This document shows, piece after piece, positions 16,967 to 25,801 of a stretch of 64,000 nucleotides of DNA. The notes beneath the pieces were generated by a model that saw only the letters and a program-made list of their open reading frames with translations, did no database searches and was not told the origin of the DNA. Within the stretch, counting starts at the first letter, position 1, and every line of letters starts with the position of its first letter. Source of the DNA: Streptomyces deccanensis. GTDB taxonomy: Bacteria; Actinomycetota; Actinomycetes; Streptomycetales; Streptomycetaceae. The stretch lies in contig NZ_CP092431.1 of NCBI RefSeq assembly GCF_022385335.1, forward strand, positions 9,920,001-9,984,000, read 5' to 3'. The position numbers and the translations under genes are program-made.

Positions 16967-17920
16967 TCAGCCGCCTCGGACTCCGAGGCCGCGGCGCAGG
17001 GCCGCGAGCGTGTCGGTGAGAATGCGTTGGCCCGTCGTCGACTCGGGGATGATGCCCCCGTGCAGGACGCCGGGGTAGAGGGCGAGTTCGGTGGGGACGT
17101 CGGCGTGGGAGAGGCGTTGGGCGTAGTCGACGTCCTCGTCACGGAACGCGTCGTACTGGCAGGCGGTGACGAACGCGGGCGGCAGCCCGGACAGATCCTG
17201 GGCGCGGGCGGGGGCCGCATAGGGAGAGACCTCGGCGGTGCCCCGGCGCCCCTCGCCGAGGTAGCAGTCCCAACTGACCTTGCTGGAACGGCTGTTCCAC
17301 AGCGGTACGTCGTCGTAGTCCCGCATCGACGGCGTCCGGAGGCGGTCGTCCAGTTCGGCGACGCCCAGGTACTGGAAGCAGAGCGCGGGTCCGCCGCGGT
17401 CGCGCGCGAGGAGGGTCACGGCGGCGGCGAGGCCGCCTCCCGCGCTCTCCCCGGCGATGCCGAGGCGGCCGGGGTCGATGCCCAGCTCGCTCGCCGACTT
17501 CGCGGTCCACTCCAGGGCCGCGTAGCAGTCCTCCAGCCCGGCGGGGAAGGGGTGTTCCGGCGCGAGTCGGTACTCGACGGAGACCACGACCGTCCCGACC
17601 TCGGCGGCGATGCGGGTGGCCTGGGCGTCGAACTGCTCGACGCTGCCCATGATGAACCCGCCGCCGTGGATGTAGAGCAGGCCCGGCAGTAGACCGTCGC
17701 GCTCGGCGGGCGCGTAGACGCGGACCATGACGTCGGGTGCGCCCTCGGGCCCGGGGACGGTGATGTCACGGGTGGTGATCGGGATGTCCGGCTCGTAGGA
17801 CGGCAGTCCGGCTCGAACCGCTGCCTCACCCATGGCGCGAAGTTCACGGAAGTCCGCGAACGGTCCGCTCGGGATCATCGTGAGCCAGGGCGTGATCTCG
17901 GGGTCGAATGCGTAGGTCAT
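16967..17920 (-). CDS. Alpha/beta-hydrolase, HSL-family esterase
   Basis: A 317-residue carboxylesterase of the hormone-sensitive-lipase family. The oxyanion motif is HGGGFIMGS, the nucleophile elbow GESAGGG, and a late His is in GVLHGG. The absence of a signal peptide suggests a cytoplasmic enzyme. It follows the SDR gene on the same strand with about 60 bp between them, and both probably respond to the TetR regulator beyond. ATG at 17920 follows GAGGTGA. Confidence 0.88.
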   Translation of the reverse strand: MTYAFDPEITPWLTMIPSGPFADFRELRAMGEAAVRAGLPSYEPDIPITTRDITVPGPEGAPDVMVRVYAPAERDGLLPGLLYIHGGGFIMGSVEQFDAQATRIAAEVGTVVVSVEYRLAPEHPFPAGLEDCYAALEWTAKSASELGIDPGRLGIAGESAGGGLAAAVTLLARDRGGPALCFQYLGVAELDDRLRTPSMRDYDDVPLWNSRSSKVSWDCYLGEGRRGTAEVSPYAAPARAQDLSGLPPAFVTACQYDAFRDEDVDYAQRLSHADVPTELALYPGVLHGGIIPESTTGQRILTDTLAALRRGLGVRGG

Positions 17921-17981
17921 GAAGTCACCTCGAAGGGACGGGGCGAGGACGGCGGCCAAGGGCTGCGGGGCCGGTGGGTGG

Positions 17982-18656
17982 TCAGAGGCTGAAGACGAGT
18001 TCGGCCTGGTCGCGCTTGGTGGTGTGCAGGTCCCAGTAGACGGGGGAGATCTCCTCGGGCTGGGCCGTCGGGAATCCGGGGACGGCGGGGGTGCCGATCG
18101 AGACGTCGATGCCGACGTGGGCGGCCTGGACGCCGGTGCCGTCGAGTTCCTTGTGCAGGTTCACGGCCCAGTTGCGCAGCGCCGCGGCGGCGGCGTTGAC
18201 GTTGCCGACCTGCGGGACGGGGTCGATGGAGCCCGCGCCCGTGGTGTAGAGCAGGGTGCCCGCGCCGGCCTCCCGCATCGCCGGCAGCACCGCCCTGGTG
18301 GCGGCGATCGCCCCGTAGAGCTGGAACTCGATCTCGTGCTGGACGTGGGCCGGTTCGGCCTCGGTGGGCGTGACCAGGGTCGTGGTCAGGGCCGCGACCG
18401 GGGAGTACTCCAGGACGTCGATGCCACCGAACCGGGCGGCGGCGTCCTTGAGGGCCTGGGTGAGTGCGTCGCGGTCGAGTACGTCCGCGGGGAACGCGGC
18501 GGCGGTGGCGCCCTCCGCGCTGAGCTTGTCCACGAGCGTGTCGAGGTTCTCGCGGCTGCGGGAGATCAGGGCGACCTCGAAGCCCTGAGTGCCGAAGGTA
18601 CGGGCAATGGCCAGGCCGAGCTGGGGGCCGGCCCCGATGATGGCGATGCTGGACAT
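17982..18656 (-). CDS. SDR-fold protein lacking the usual catalytic Tyr/Lys
   Basis: A 224-residue short-chain dehydrogenase-like protein. The nucleotide-binding start is IAIIGAGPQLGLAIA and a Ser-bearing strand reads LLYTTGAGS. Where the family has YxxxK the sequence reads VGNVNAAAAALRNW, so both catalytic residues are missing. It may bind NAD(P)H without classical dehydrogenase activity, or use another mechanism. It is the first gene after the TetR operator array and probably forms an operon with the esterase. Confidence 0.8.
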   Translation of the reverse strand: MSSIAIIGAGPQLGLAIARTFGTQGFEVALISRSRENLDTLVDKLSAEGATAAAFPADVLDRDALTQALKDAAARFGGIDVLEYSPVAALTTTLVTPTEAEPAHVQHEIEFQLYGAIAATRAVLPAMREAGAGTLLYTTGAGSIDPVPQVGNVNAAAAALRNWAVNLHKELDGTGVQAAHVGIDVSIGTPAVPGFPTAQPEEISPVYWDLHTTKRDQAELVFSL

Positions 18657-18701
18657 GATGATCCTTTCCGGAGGGGGACGAAGAACAACAGGGAGAGGTA
18701 T

Positions 18702-18744
18702 CCGGTAAGCCCTATCCGTTTCGTGAGCGGATAGGGCTTACCGG
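18702..18744. promoter_or_regulatory. Large inverted repeat, probable TetR operator pair
   Basis: Perfect 17-bp arms (CCGGTAAGCCCTATCCG at 18702-18718 and its complement at 18728-18744) separated by 9 bp. Each arm contains GGATAGG-N5-CCGG. It lies between the divergent SDR and TetR genes. Confidence 0.7.
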
Positions 18745-18770
18745 TTAACTGGAGCAACCGTACCAGTAAA

Positions 18771-18791
18771 ACTGGATAGGTCAATCCGGTT
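18771..18791. promoter_or_regulatory. Third TetR operator copy
   Basis: GGATAGG-N5-CCGGTT (18774-18791) repeats the element at 18729-18746 with identical spacing, 45 bp away and just upstream of the TetR start. A small CCAGTAAAACTGG palindrome (18763-18775) adjoins it. Confidence 0.6.
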
Positions 18792-18806
18792 GCTACACTT
18801 CCGTGC

Positions 18807-19553
18807 ATGACCCCTGGTGACCAGCACTCCGACACCCCTGCCGGGCAGTCCCTGCGCAGCGACGCCGAGCGCAACAGGGAGCGGATCATCGCCGCCGCCC
18901 GCACGGTCTTCGCACGGGACGGTTTGCATGCCTCCATGGCCTCGGTCGCCCGGGAGGCGGGGGTGGGGATCGCCACCATGTTCCGGCGTTTCCCGACCAA
19001 GGCGGAGCTGGTCGACGCGGTCTTCATCGACCGCATGGTCGCCTACGCCGACGCGGTCACCACCGCTCTCGCGGACCCCGACCCCTGGCACGGCTTCGTC
19101 GGCTACATCGAGAGCGCGTGCGCGATGCAGGCCGCCGACTACGGCTTCGCCGACGTACTGACCACGACCTTTCCCTCCGCCAAGGCCCTGGAGTGCCGCC
19201 GCGACGAGGCGTACGAGGGCATGGTCGAACTCATCGGCCGCGCGAAGGCCACCGGCCGCCTCCGGGAGGACTTCGACCCCTCGGACCTGGTACTGATCCA
19301 CATGGCCAACGCCGGCGTCGTCAACGCCACCGGCGACGCCGCTCCCGACGCCTGGCGACGCGTCGTCGCCCTGCTGATCCAGTCCTTCGAGGCCCCCGCC
19401 CGCGGCCCCCTGCCCCCCTCGCCCGGGCACGAGGCCCTCTACCAGGCCATGCTGCGCCCCGCCTCCACGGATGCCGCGGCGCCAGGAACAGGCGCGTCCC
19501 GTACCACCCGGGGGGCCGACGAAAACGGTCAGAGCGGCCCTGCGCCCGAGTGA
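18807..19553 (+). CDS. TetR-family regulator (paralogue of 28790-29503)
   Basis: A 248-residue TetR regulator. The helix-turn-helix spans about residues 44-66 (SMASVAREAGVGIATMFRRF). The ligand domain carries a distinctive DPDPWHGF/CAMQAAD/GFADVLT stretch shared almost word for word with the second TetR in this window, so the two are paralogues. It lies divergent from the SDR-esterase pair across a three-copy operator array and probably represses both units. The C-terminal 35 residues are low-complexity and probably disordered. Confidence 0.88.
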   Translation: MTPGDQHSDTPAGQSLRSDAERNRERIIAAARTVFARDGLHASMASVAREAGVGIATMFRRFPTKAELVDAVFIDRMVAYADAVTTALADPDPWHGFVGYIESACAMQAADYGFADVLTTTFPSAKALECRRDEAYEGMVELIGRAKATGRLREDFDPSDLVLIHMANAGVVNATGDAAPDAWRRVVALLIQSFEAPARGPLPPSPGHEALYQAMLRPASTDAAAPGTGASRTTRGADENGQSGPAPE

Positions 19554-19583
19554 CGCGGACGCCGCCACCCTGCGCGCCCACCG

Positions 19584-19598
19584 ATAGGCCCGGCCTAT
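19584..19598. promoter_or_regulatory. LysR box upstream of dctA
   Basis: ATAGGCCCGGCCTAT is a perfect palindrome fitting T-N11-A. It continues into an 18-bp stretch (19593-19610) that matches 23287-23304 at 16 positions. Confidence 0.7.
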
Positions 19599-19708
19599 AC
19601 GGGGCATCGATTTTTGGTCGTGGACCCCCCGCCCGGCCGCCCGGTTCACTGTGGCGCAAGCTGGCGCGCGCCGATCGGGCTCGGTGTCGCGCGATCAGGG
19701 AGGCTGCA

Positions 19709-21175
19709 ATGACGCATACCCCGGGCAACGGACGAGCCGAACAGGCCGTACGTATCGCGGCGAAGCCGTGGTACCGGCAGTTGTACGTCCAGGTGCTGGT
19801 GGCGATCGTGATCGGCATCGTGCTGGGCTGGCGGTGGCCGGATCTGGCCACCGACATGGAGCCGATCGGCACGACGTTCATCACCGCGATGAAGATGCTC
19901 ATCGGACCGATCGTCTTCCTGACGATCATCGGCGGCATCGCCGGCGTCGCGGACCTGAAGAAGGTAGGACGCACGGGCATCAAGGCGCTGACCTACTTCC
20001 AGGTCGGCACCATCGTCGCCCTGCTCACCGGCCTCGTGGCGATCAACCTCTTCCGACTCGGCGACGGCGTGCACGCCGACCCGTCGACGCTCCAGACCTC
20101 GGGCGACGCGAGCCAGTACATCGAGCAGGGGGAGCACCAGCACTGGTGGGAGTTCCTCACCGACATCGTGCCGGACAGCTTCTTCGGCCCGTTCGTCGAG
20201 GGGAAGATCCTCCAGGTCATCTTCCTGGCCGTCGTCTTCGGCATCGCCATCAAGCTGGTCGGGAGGACGGGCGAACCGATCATCGCGGCCGTCGGGCGAC
20301 TGACCGAGGTCGTCTTCAAGGTCCTGTCCTTCGTCATGAAGGCCGCGCCGCTGGGTGCCTTCGGCGCGATGTCGTACGCCATCGGGAAGTTCGGCCTGTC
20401 CACGCTGACCAGCCTCGGCTCGCTGATCCTCCTCTTCTACGTCACCTCGGCGCTGTTCGTCGTGGTGGTGCTCGGCGGTGTGCTCGCCCTGTACGTGCGG
20501 CTGAACATCTTCCAGCTCTTCCGCTACTTCAAGGAGGAGTTCTGGCTGATCCTCGGCACCTCGACCGCCGAGCCCGCGCTGCCCGGCCTGATGCGCAAGA
20601 TGCAGTTCATGGGGGCGGAGCGGTCCACGGTCGGACTGGTGGTGCCGACCGGCTACAGTTTCAACCTCGACGGCGCGGCGATCTACCTCTCGCTGGCCAC
20701 CCTCTACATCGCCCAGGCCACCGACACCTCCCTGTCCATCGGCCAGCAACTCGGGCTCCTGGCCGTCATGTTGCTGACCTCCAAGGGGGCGGCGGGCGTC
20801 GCGGGCGGTGGCTTCATCGCGCTCACCGCGACGTTGTCGACGGTCGGCACAGTCCCCGCCGCGGGCATCATGCTCATCTTCGGCATCGACAAGTTCATGT
20901 CGGAGTGCCGGGCGCTGGTGAACTTCTTCGGCAACGCCGTGGCCACCTTGTTCATCGCCAGGTGGGAGAACGGCCTGGACCTGGAGCGGGCCCGGCTGGT
21001 GCTGTCCGGCAAGGCGGGGGAACCGCCGTTGACCACCGAGGCCGATGACGTCGGCAGCAAGGCCGCAGACGCCGGCACCGGCACCGGAGCCGGAGCGGGG
21101 CCCGAGGCGGAGGACGAGGGTGTCCGGCCGGTCGCCGCGTCCTCCGCTCCCAAGGCCGTCCAGGTGACGCCCTGA
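19709..21175 (+). CDS. dctA: C4-dicarboxylate:cation symporter (DctA/DAACS family)
   Basis: A 488-residue secondary carrier with about eight membrane helices plus hairpins. The substrate-binding region is recognisable: ILGTSTAEPALP hairpin, VPTGYSFNLDGAAIYL, SKGAAGVAGGGF and the late FGNAVATLFIARWE. It probably imports tartrate or a related dicarboxylate, given the tartrate-dehydrogenase-type enzyme and glycerate kinase nearby. ATG at 19709 follows GGGAGG. A Gly/Ala-rich tail of about 45 residues follows the last helix. Its stop overlaps the kinase start by one base. Confidence 0.9.
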   Translation: MTHTPGNGRAEQAVRIAAKPWYRQLYVQVLVAIVIGIVLGWRWPDLATDMEPIGTTFITAMKMLIGPIVFLTIIGGIAGVADLKKVGRTGIKALTYFQVGTIVALLTGLVAINLFRLGDGVHADPSTLQTSGDASQYIEQGEHQHWWEFLTDIVPDSFFGPFVEGKILQVIFLAVVFGIAIKLVGRTGEPIIAAVGRLTEVVFKVLSFVMKAAPLGAFGAMSYAIGKFGLSTLTSLGSLILLFYVTSALFVVVVLGGVLALYVRLNIFQLFRYFKEEFWLILGTSTAEPALPGLMRKMQFMGAERSTVGLVVPTGYSFNLDGAAIYLSLATLYIAQATDTSLSIGQQLGLLAVMLLTSKGAAGVAGGGFIALTATLSTVGTVPAAGIMLIFGIDKFMSECRALVNFFGNAVATLFIARWENGLDLERARLVLSGKAGEPPLTTEADDVGSKAADAGTGTGAGAGPEAEDEGVRPVAASSAPKAVQVTP

Positions 21176-22326
21176 TGGTGTCCGTGCTGGTCGCCCCGGA
21201 CAAGTTCAAGGGCTCCCTCAGTGCCGACGAGGTGGCCCGCGCCCTGGAGCGCGGGCTGCTGGAAGCCGCCCCCGGGGCCCGGGTCACCCGCCTCCCGCTG
21301 GCGGACGGCGGGGAAGGAAGCGTGGCCGCCGCCTGCGCGGGTCGGTTCGGCCCGGAGAAGGTCACGGTGACCGGGCCGACCGGCCTGCCCGTCACGGCCG
21401 AACTCGCGGTGCACGGCCGTACCGTCCTCATCGAGGCGGCGGCCGTCTGCGGACTCGGCGTGCTGCCGGACGGCCACAAGGCGCCGCTCACGGCCACCAG
21501 TTGGGGCGTCGGCCAGGCCCTCCACCACGCACTGGCAGCCGGCGCGGACACCATCGTCCTCGCGCTCGGCGGGGTCGCCACCACCGACGGCGGCGCGGGC
21601 CTCCTGCAGTCCCTCGGCGCGCGGCTGACCCGACAGGACGGCGGGCCGATCGGGCCGGGCGGCGCGGGACTCGCCGATCTCCATACGGCCGACATCGCCG
21701 AGGCCCGCGCGGCCCTGGCGGGAGTCGACCTCGTCCTCGCCACCGATGTGGACAACCCGCTGCTCGGGACGACGGGCACGGCCGCCGTGTACGGCCCGCA
21801 GAAAGGGGCGACCCCGGGCGAGGTGCGGCAACTGGACGACGCGCTCACCGGCTTCGTACGGCGACTGGAAGCGGGCGGAGTCGCGGAGGCGGTACGACAC
21901 GCCGTCGCCCCCGGGGCCGGCGCGGCCGGGGGACTGGGGTACGCCGGCATGCTCCTCGGAGGGCGGACGTGCTCGGGTGCCGACTACTTCCTCACTCTTC
22001 TCGGCGCCGATGACCTGCTGGCCGCGAGCGACTTCGTCGTGACCGGCGAAGGCAGCCTCGACGAGCAGTCCCTGTCGGGCAAACTGCCGGTCGCGCTCGC
22101 CCGGCGGGCCCGCCGGCTCGGCGTGGCGGTGCACGCGGTGGCCGGCCGCTGCACCCTGCCCGAGGACCGGACCGCCGCCCACTTCCGTTCCGTACAGGCC
22201 CTGACGGACCTGACCGATCAGGACAGCGCGCGGGACGGCGAACTGTCCGCGCGCCTGCTCGCCCGGTGCGGGCGCAGCCTCGCCGACCGCTGGATCGGAC
22301 GCGGAGGGACGGAAGCCGGCAGGTAG
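21175..22326 (+). CDS. Glycerate 2-kinase (GarK/GlxK family)
   Basis: Phosphorylates D-glycerate with ATP, giving 2-phosphoglycerate in this family. The 383-residue protein starts with the family hallmark VLVAPDKFKGSLSA and has LPLADGGEGS, LALGGVATTDGGAG, YGPQKGA and VTGEGSLDEQS, all conserved glycerate-kinase segments. It overlaps the dctA stop by one base. Oxidative decarboxylation of tartrate by the enzyme at 23381 would generate D-glycerate, its expected substrate. Confidence 0.92.
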   Translation: MVSVLVAPDKFKGSLSADEVARALERGLLEAAPGARVTRLPLADGGEGSVAAACAGRFGPEKVTVTGPTGLPVTAELAVHGRTVLIEAAAVCGLGVLPDGHKAPLTATSWGVGQALHHALAAGADTIVLALGGVATTDGGAGLLQSLGARLTRQDGGPIGPGGAGLADLHTADIAEARAALAGVDLVLATDVDNPLLGTTGTAAVYGPQKGATPGEVRQLDDALTGFVRRLEAGGVAEAVRHAVAPGAGAAGGLGYAGMLLGGRTCSGADYFLTLLGADDLLAASDFVVTGEGSLDEQSLSGKLPVALARRARRLGVAVHAVAGRCTLPEDRTAAHFRSVQALTDLTDQDSARDGELSARLLARCGRSLADRWIGRGGTEAGR

Positions 22327-22367
22327 GCTCGCTCCGCCTTCGGACCAGCACAGAGCGGAGAGGTGCC

Positions 22368-23267
22368 GTGGACGCCCGGCAACTGGAGTACTTCCTGGCC
22401 ATCGTCGAGCACGGCGGCTTCAGCAAGGCCGCCGCCGCCCTCCATGTCGCCCAGCCGTCGTTGTCGCAGGCGATGGCGAACCTGGAGGCCGATCTCGGGG
22501 TGGCTCTCTTCCACCGGGTCGGCCGGGGCGTCGTCCTGAGCGAGGCCGGCCGGGAACTGCTGGAGCCGAGCCGGCGCGTCCTGCGCGACCTGGCCGCCGT
22601 ACGCGACACCGCCACCGCGCTCGCCGGTCTGCACGGCGGCACGGTCGAGGTCGCCACCATGCCCTCGCCCGGCATCGAACCGCTCACCACGCTCATCCAC
22701 CGCTTCGCCGACCTGCACCCGGCGGTGACCGTGAGCACGCATGCCGCCTTCACCCCGGACGAAGTGGTCGCGCTGGTCCGCAGCGGCGCCTGCGAGCTGG
22801 GCCTCCTCGGCAGTGCGAGCCCCGTCCACCCGACCGGCCTCGACGTGCTGCACGTCGAGGACCAGCCGTTCGTGGTCGTCGCCGCGCCCGGCGGGGCGAT
22901 CGAGGACGACGTCACCCTCCGTCCCCAGGACCTGGCCGGACAGAAACTCATCGCCTCGCGCACCGGCAGCCTGATGCGGCACATCGTCGACGACATCACC
23001 GCGGGCGGCACCGGGACGGAGATCGTGACGGTCGTCGACCACCGCACGTCCATCCTGCCGCTGGTCCTGACCGGCGTCGGGATCGCGGTGCTTCCGTCGT
23101 CCTGGACCCGGCTGGCCCGCCGCTGCGGGGCGGTCGTGGCACCGCTGGCGCCGACCGCTCACCTCCACGTGGCCATGGTCAGCCTGCCGGCGCACCTCAC
23201 ACCGGCCGCGCGGGCGTTCCTCGCCCTCACCAGGTCGTTGGCCGGTCGGCGGACCCCCGCCGCCTGA
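22368..23267 (+). CDS. LysR-family regulator of the tartrate/glycerate cluster
   Basis: A 299-residue LysR regulator with an N-terminal winged helix (GGFSKAAAALHVAQPSLSQAM, about residues 16-36) and a periplasmic-binding-like effector domain. GTG at 22368 follows GGAGAGG. It lies 41 bp after the kinase and probably belongs to the dctA transcript. Two T-N11-A boxes (19584 and 23278) precede the two transcription units on either side, so it probably activates both in response to the imported dicarboxylate. Confidence 0.88.
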   Translation: MDARQLEYFLAIVEHGGFSKAAAALHVAQPSLSQAMANLEADLGVALFHRVGRGVVLSEAGRELLEPSRRVLRDLAAVRDTATALAGLHGGTVEVATMPSPGIEPLTTLIHRFADLHPAVTVSTHAAFTPDEVVALVRSGACELGLLGSASPVHPTGLDVLHVEDQPFVVVAAPGGAIEDDVTLRPQDLAGQKLIASRTGSLMRHIVDDITAGGTGTEIVTVVDHRTSILPLVLTGVGIAVLPSSWTRLARRCGAVVAPLAPTAHLHVAMVSLPAHLTPAARAFLALTRSLAGRRTPAA

Positions 23268-23277
23268 CGCGGAATCG

Positions 23278-23292
23278 ATCGGCTCCGCCTAT
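23278..23292. promoter_or_regulatory. LysR box upstream of the dehydrogenase
   Basis: ATCGGCTCCGCCTAT, a T-N11-A dyad with one mismatch, followed by the same GCCTATACG-type extension as upstream of dctA. Confidence 0.65.
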
Positions 23293-23380
23293 ACGTGCCA
23301 TCGAAAGCAGGTCTTGGACGCACCACCGCAGCGCTGTGTTGACTCGAAAGCGACCGCACGACAGCGAGCCGGAGGCACCC

Positions 23381-24475
23381 ATGACAGCCGCACCCCGCAC
23401 GTTCCGCATCGCCGCCATCCCCGCCGACGGGGTGGGCAAGGAAGTCGTCGCCGCCGGCCGGGCCGTCCTGGACGCGCTGGCCGACGGCTCCCGGAACTCG
23501 GCGGACCCCTTCGCCTTCGCCTGGGAGGAGTTCCCCTGGGGCTGCGAGTTCTACGAGCGCACCGGCAAGATGATCGACGACGACGGTCTGGAGCGGCTGA
23601 AGAACTTCGACGCCATCTACTTCGGCGCCGTCGGCTGGCCCACCGTCCCCGACCACATCAGCCTGTGGGGCCTGCGCCTGAAGATCTGCCAGAACTTCGA
23701 CCAGTGGGCCAACGTCCGCCCCGTGCACTTCCTGCCGGGCGTCCAGAGCCCGCTGCGCAAGGCCGACGACACGGACCTCGACTGGGTCGTCGTCCGCGAG
23801 AACAGCGAGGGCGAGTACGCGGGCCTCGGCGGCCGGAACCTCGGCGGGCGTGGTCCGGGCGGTGAAGTCGCCGTCCAGTCCGCGCTGTTCACCGAGGTCG
23901 GCTGCGAACGCATCATGCGGTTCGCCTTCGACCTGGCCCGCACGCGCAGCCGCCGCAAGGTCTCCTCGGTGACCAAGAGCAACGCCCAGCAGTACGGCAT
24001 GGTGCTGTGGGACGACGTCTTCAAGCGCGTCGCGCTCGACTACCCGGACGTGGAGACGGAGAGCGTGCTGGTGGACGCGATGTCGGCGAAGTTCGTCCTG
24101 CGCCCCGAGGACCTGTCGGTCGTCGTCGCCTCCAACCTGAACGCGGACATCCTCTCCGACCTCGGCAGCGCCCTGGCGGGCAGCCTGGGCCTGGCGGCGA
24201 GCGCCAACCTCAACCCCGAGCGCCGCTTCCCCAGCATGTTCGAGCCCGTCCACGGCTCCGCCCCGGACATCGCGGGGCAGGGCCTGGCCAACCCCATCGG
24301 CGCGGTCGGCAGCGCCGCGCTGATGCTGGAGCACTTCGGCCTGCCGGACCAGGCGGCCCGCCTTCAGAAGGCGATCGAGACGACGACCGCGGCGGGCGTC
24401 CTCACCCGCGACGTCGGCGGCACGGCCACGACGGAGGACGTGACCAAGGCCCTGATCGACGCCCTCGACATCTGA
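23381..24475 (+). CDS. Tartrate dehydrogenase/decarboxylase or D-malate dehydrogenase (isocitrate/isopropylmalate DH family)
   Basis: A 364-residue beta-decarboxylating dehydrogenase. The N-terminus AAIPADGVGKEVV, the catalytic segment RENSEGEYAGLGG, KSNAQQYGMVLWDDVF and metal-binding SNLNADILSDLGSALAGSLG are typical of the tartrate/D-malate branch (TtuC/DmlA). Tartrate would be oxidised and decarboxylated to D-glycerate. A malate-specific enzyme cannot be excluded. ATG at 23381 follows GGAGG. A strong terminator follows. Confidence 0.88.
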   Translation: MTAAPRTFRIAAIPADGVGKEVVAAGRAVLDALADGSRNSADPFAFAWEEFPWGCEFYERTGKMIDDDGLERLKNFDAIYFGAVGWPTVPDHISLWGLRLKICQNFDQWANVRPVHFLPGVQSPLRKADDTDLDWVVVRENSEGEYAGLGGRNLGGRGPGGEVAVQSALFTEVGCERIMRFAFDLARTRSRRKVSSVTKSNAQQYGMVLWDDVFKRVALDYPDVETESVLVDAMSAKFVLRPEDLSVVVASNLNADILSDLGSALAGSLGLAASANLNPERRFPSMFEPVHGSAPDIAGQGLANPIGAVGSAALMLEHFGLPDQAARLQKAIETTTAAGVLTRDVGGTATTEDVTKALIDALDI

Positions 24476-24561
24476 CCGCGCTGTACCCAACCGCCTTCGC
24501 TCACCTCCGGGTGTCCGGCCCCCACGGCCGCGCACGTCGGCGAGAGCCGCGCGGGGATGAG

Positions 24562-24593
24562 GGGTGCCGGTAGGGCGTGACGCACCGGCACCC
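24562..24593 (+). terminator. Rho-independent terminator
   Basis: GGGTGCCGGT/ACCGGCACCC stem followed by TTGCTTTTAT, one of the few hairpins here with a T-rich tail. Confidence 0.85.
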
Positions 24594-24620
24594 TTGCTTT
24601 TATCAGCGAGGTTTCCCCAC

Positions 24621-25060
24621 GTGACCAGGCCTCTCAGCCGACGCCGTCCGCTCGTCACCGGCGCGAGTGTCGTGCTCGGCTCGGGCGCAGACGCCGCCAC
24701 GGCATCTCCCGCCGCGGCGCCCGCCAGTTCCTGAGGGACGGAGGGTGCCGAGGAGACCCGCTCGCTCGACGAGCTCGACCCATCCGCCCTCGCGCAGGGC
24801 GGAAAGCTCGTGATCCACGCGGGCGGTGACGTCTCGACGCAGGGCGGACGGCCTTCGCAACGGGTTCAGCGGCCCCTTCCCCGGGATCGATGGCGGAGCG
24901 CCTCCCTTTCTTCGGTCTCGGCGGCTCCGGCACGCTGCTGGCCTCCGGGCCCGTTACGTGGGTGCTCCCCGACGCGTCGACCCAGGAACGTCGCCCCGGC
25001 CGAGCTGTACCTCAACGCGGCAACGGCTCACGTCCGAACGGCCTACCTTGTCGACCCGTT
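24621..25060 (+). pseudogene. Decayed extracellular solute-binding protein gene
   Basis: Pieces of a Streptomyces-type ABC solute-binding protein can be read in different frames. A GTG-started signal-peptide-like segment ends early in a TGA after AAAPASS. It is followed by ETRSLDEL and ALAQGGKLVIHAGGDV, then after a frameshift DGLRNGFSGPFPGIDGG, and later GPVTWVLPDAST and PAELYLNAAT. Order and spacing follow such proteins but most of the middle is missing. No single frame can encode a working protein. Confidence 0.7.
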
Positions 25061-25126
25061 TCGTGGAGCCACGGGACGGACGGGTCCTGCTTTGCTGCTC
25101 GGCTCCCACGGCGGATCTCTGCTCTG

Positions 25127-25801
25127 TCACAGCGGACGTCGTGCCCAGAACAGCGCATGGCCGCCGTTCCCTTCGGGGGCGAATTCTTCCTGCTCAACCG
25201 TCAGTCCCGCGCGGGTGATCCAGACACGGTTGGTGTCGGCATCTGCGTGGCTCCACCACATGGCAACTCCGCTGTCCAGCCAGTTCTCGTCCACGCCGGT
25301 CCACTCATACTGACCCGTGCTGCAGAGAAACCAGCCGCCGGGTCGGAGCCACGTTGCGATCCTTTCCAGGAGCGCACGCTGTTCGTCCTGCGGGATATGA
25401 ATGAGGGCATAGAGAGACACGACTGCATCGAAGGATCCGCCCGGGAAGGCCACCGACGTGGCGTCGGCCCTGATGAAGTCGGCATGCGGCACGAGCTTCT
25501 GGGCCCGCCGGATCTGCACCTCGCTGATGTCGACGCCTGTGACGTGGTGTCCTGCCGCCACAAGGTCACGAACGACCGGCGCTCCGCTGCCGCAACCCAA
25601 GTCCAGCACTCTGCTGCCTTTCCCGAGCCGCGCGTTCAGGCCGGCGATCCAGGATCGGTACTTCGTGTCGGATTCATACGTCTCGTCATAGCGCAGTGAC
25701 AACGCGTCATATCCACGCCGAACCAGATCCTTTGGATCTTCAACAGTCACAGCCAAGCACGCTAACGCCCTTGGCCTGCACTCAGCCAACCCTTTTCCCA
25801 T
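25127..25801 (-). CDS. SAM-dependent class I methyltransferase
   Basis: A 224-residue (207 if the GTG at 25750 is used) Rossmann-fold methyltransferase. The SAM-binding motif is VLDLGCGSGAPV, with the acidic residue in VTGVDIS and the post-motif FDAVVSLYALIHIP. The acceptor substrate is unknown. Neither start has a strong ribosome site, so the N-terminus is uncertain. Base composition is lower in GC than the metabolic clusters, as for the next gene, hinting at acquired DNA. It is not in an operon with the flanking genes. Confidence 0.82.
   Translation of the reverse strand: MGKGLAECRPRALACLAVTVEDPKDLVRRGYDALSLRYDETYESDTKYRSWIAGLNARLGKGSRVLDLGCGSGAPVVRDLVAAGHHVTGVDISEVQIRRAQKLVPHADFIRADATSVAFPGGSFDAVVSLYALIHIPQDEQRALLERIATWLRPGGWFLCSTGQYEWTGVDENWLDSGVAMWWSHADADTNRVWITRAGLTVEQEEFAPEGNGGHALFWARRPL

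Noticed and set aside
25748..25770. CACGCTAACG as a sixth LacI operator
   Set aside because: Only one half-site is present and it lies 18 kb from the regulon.
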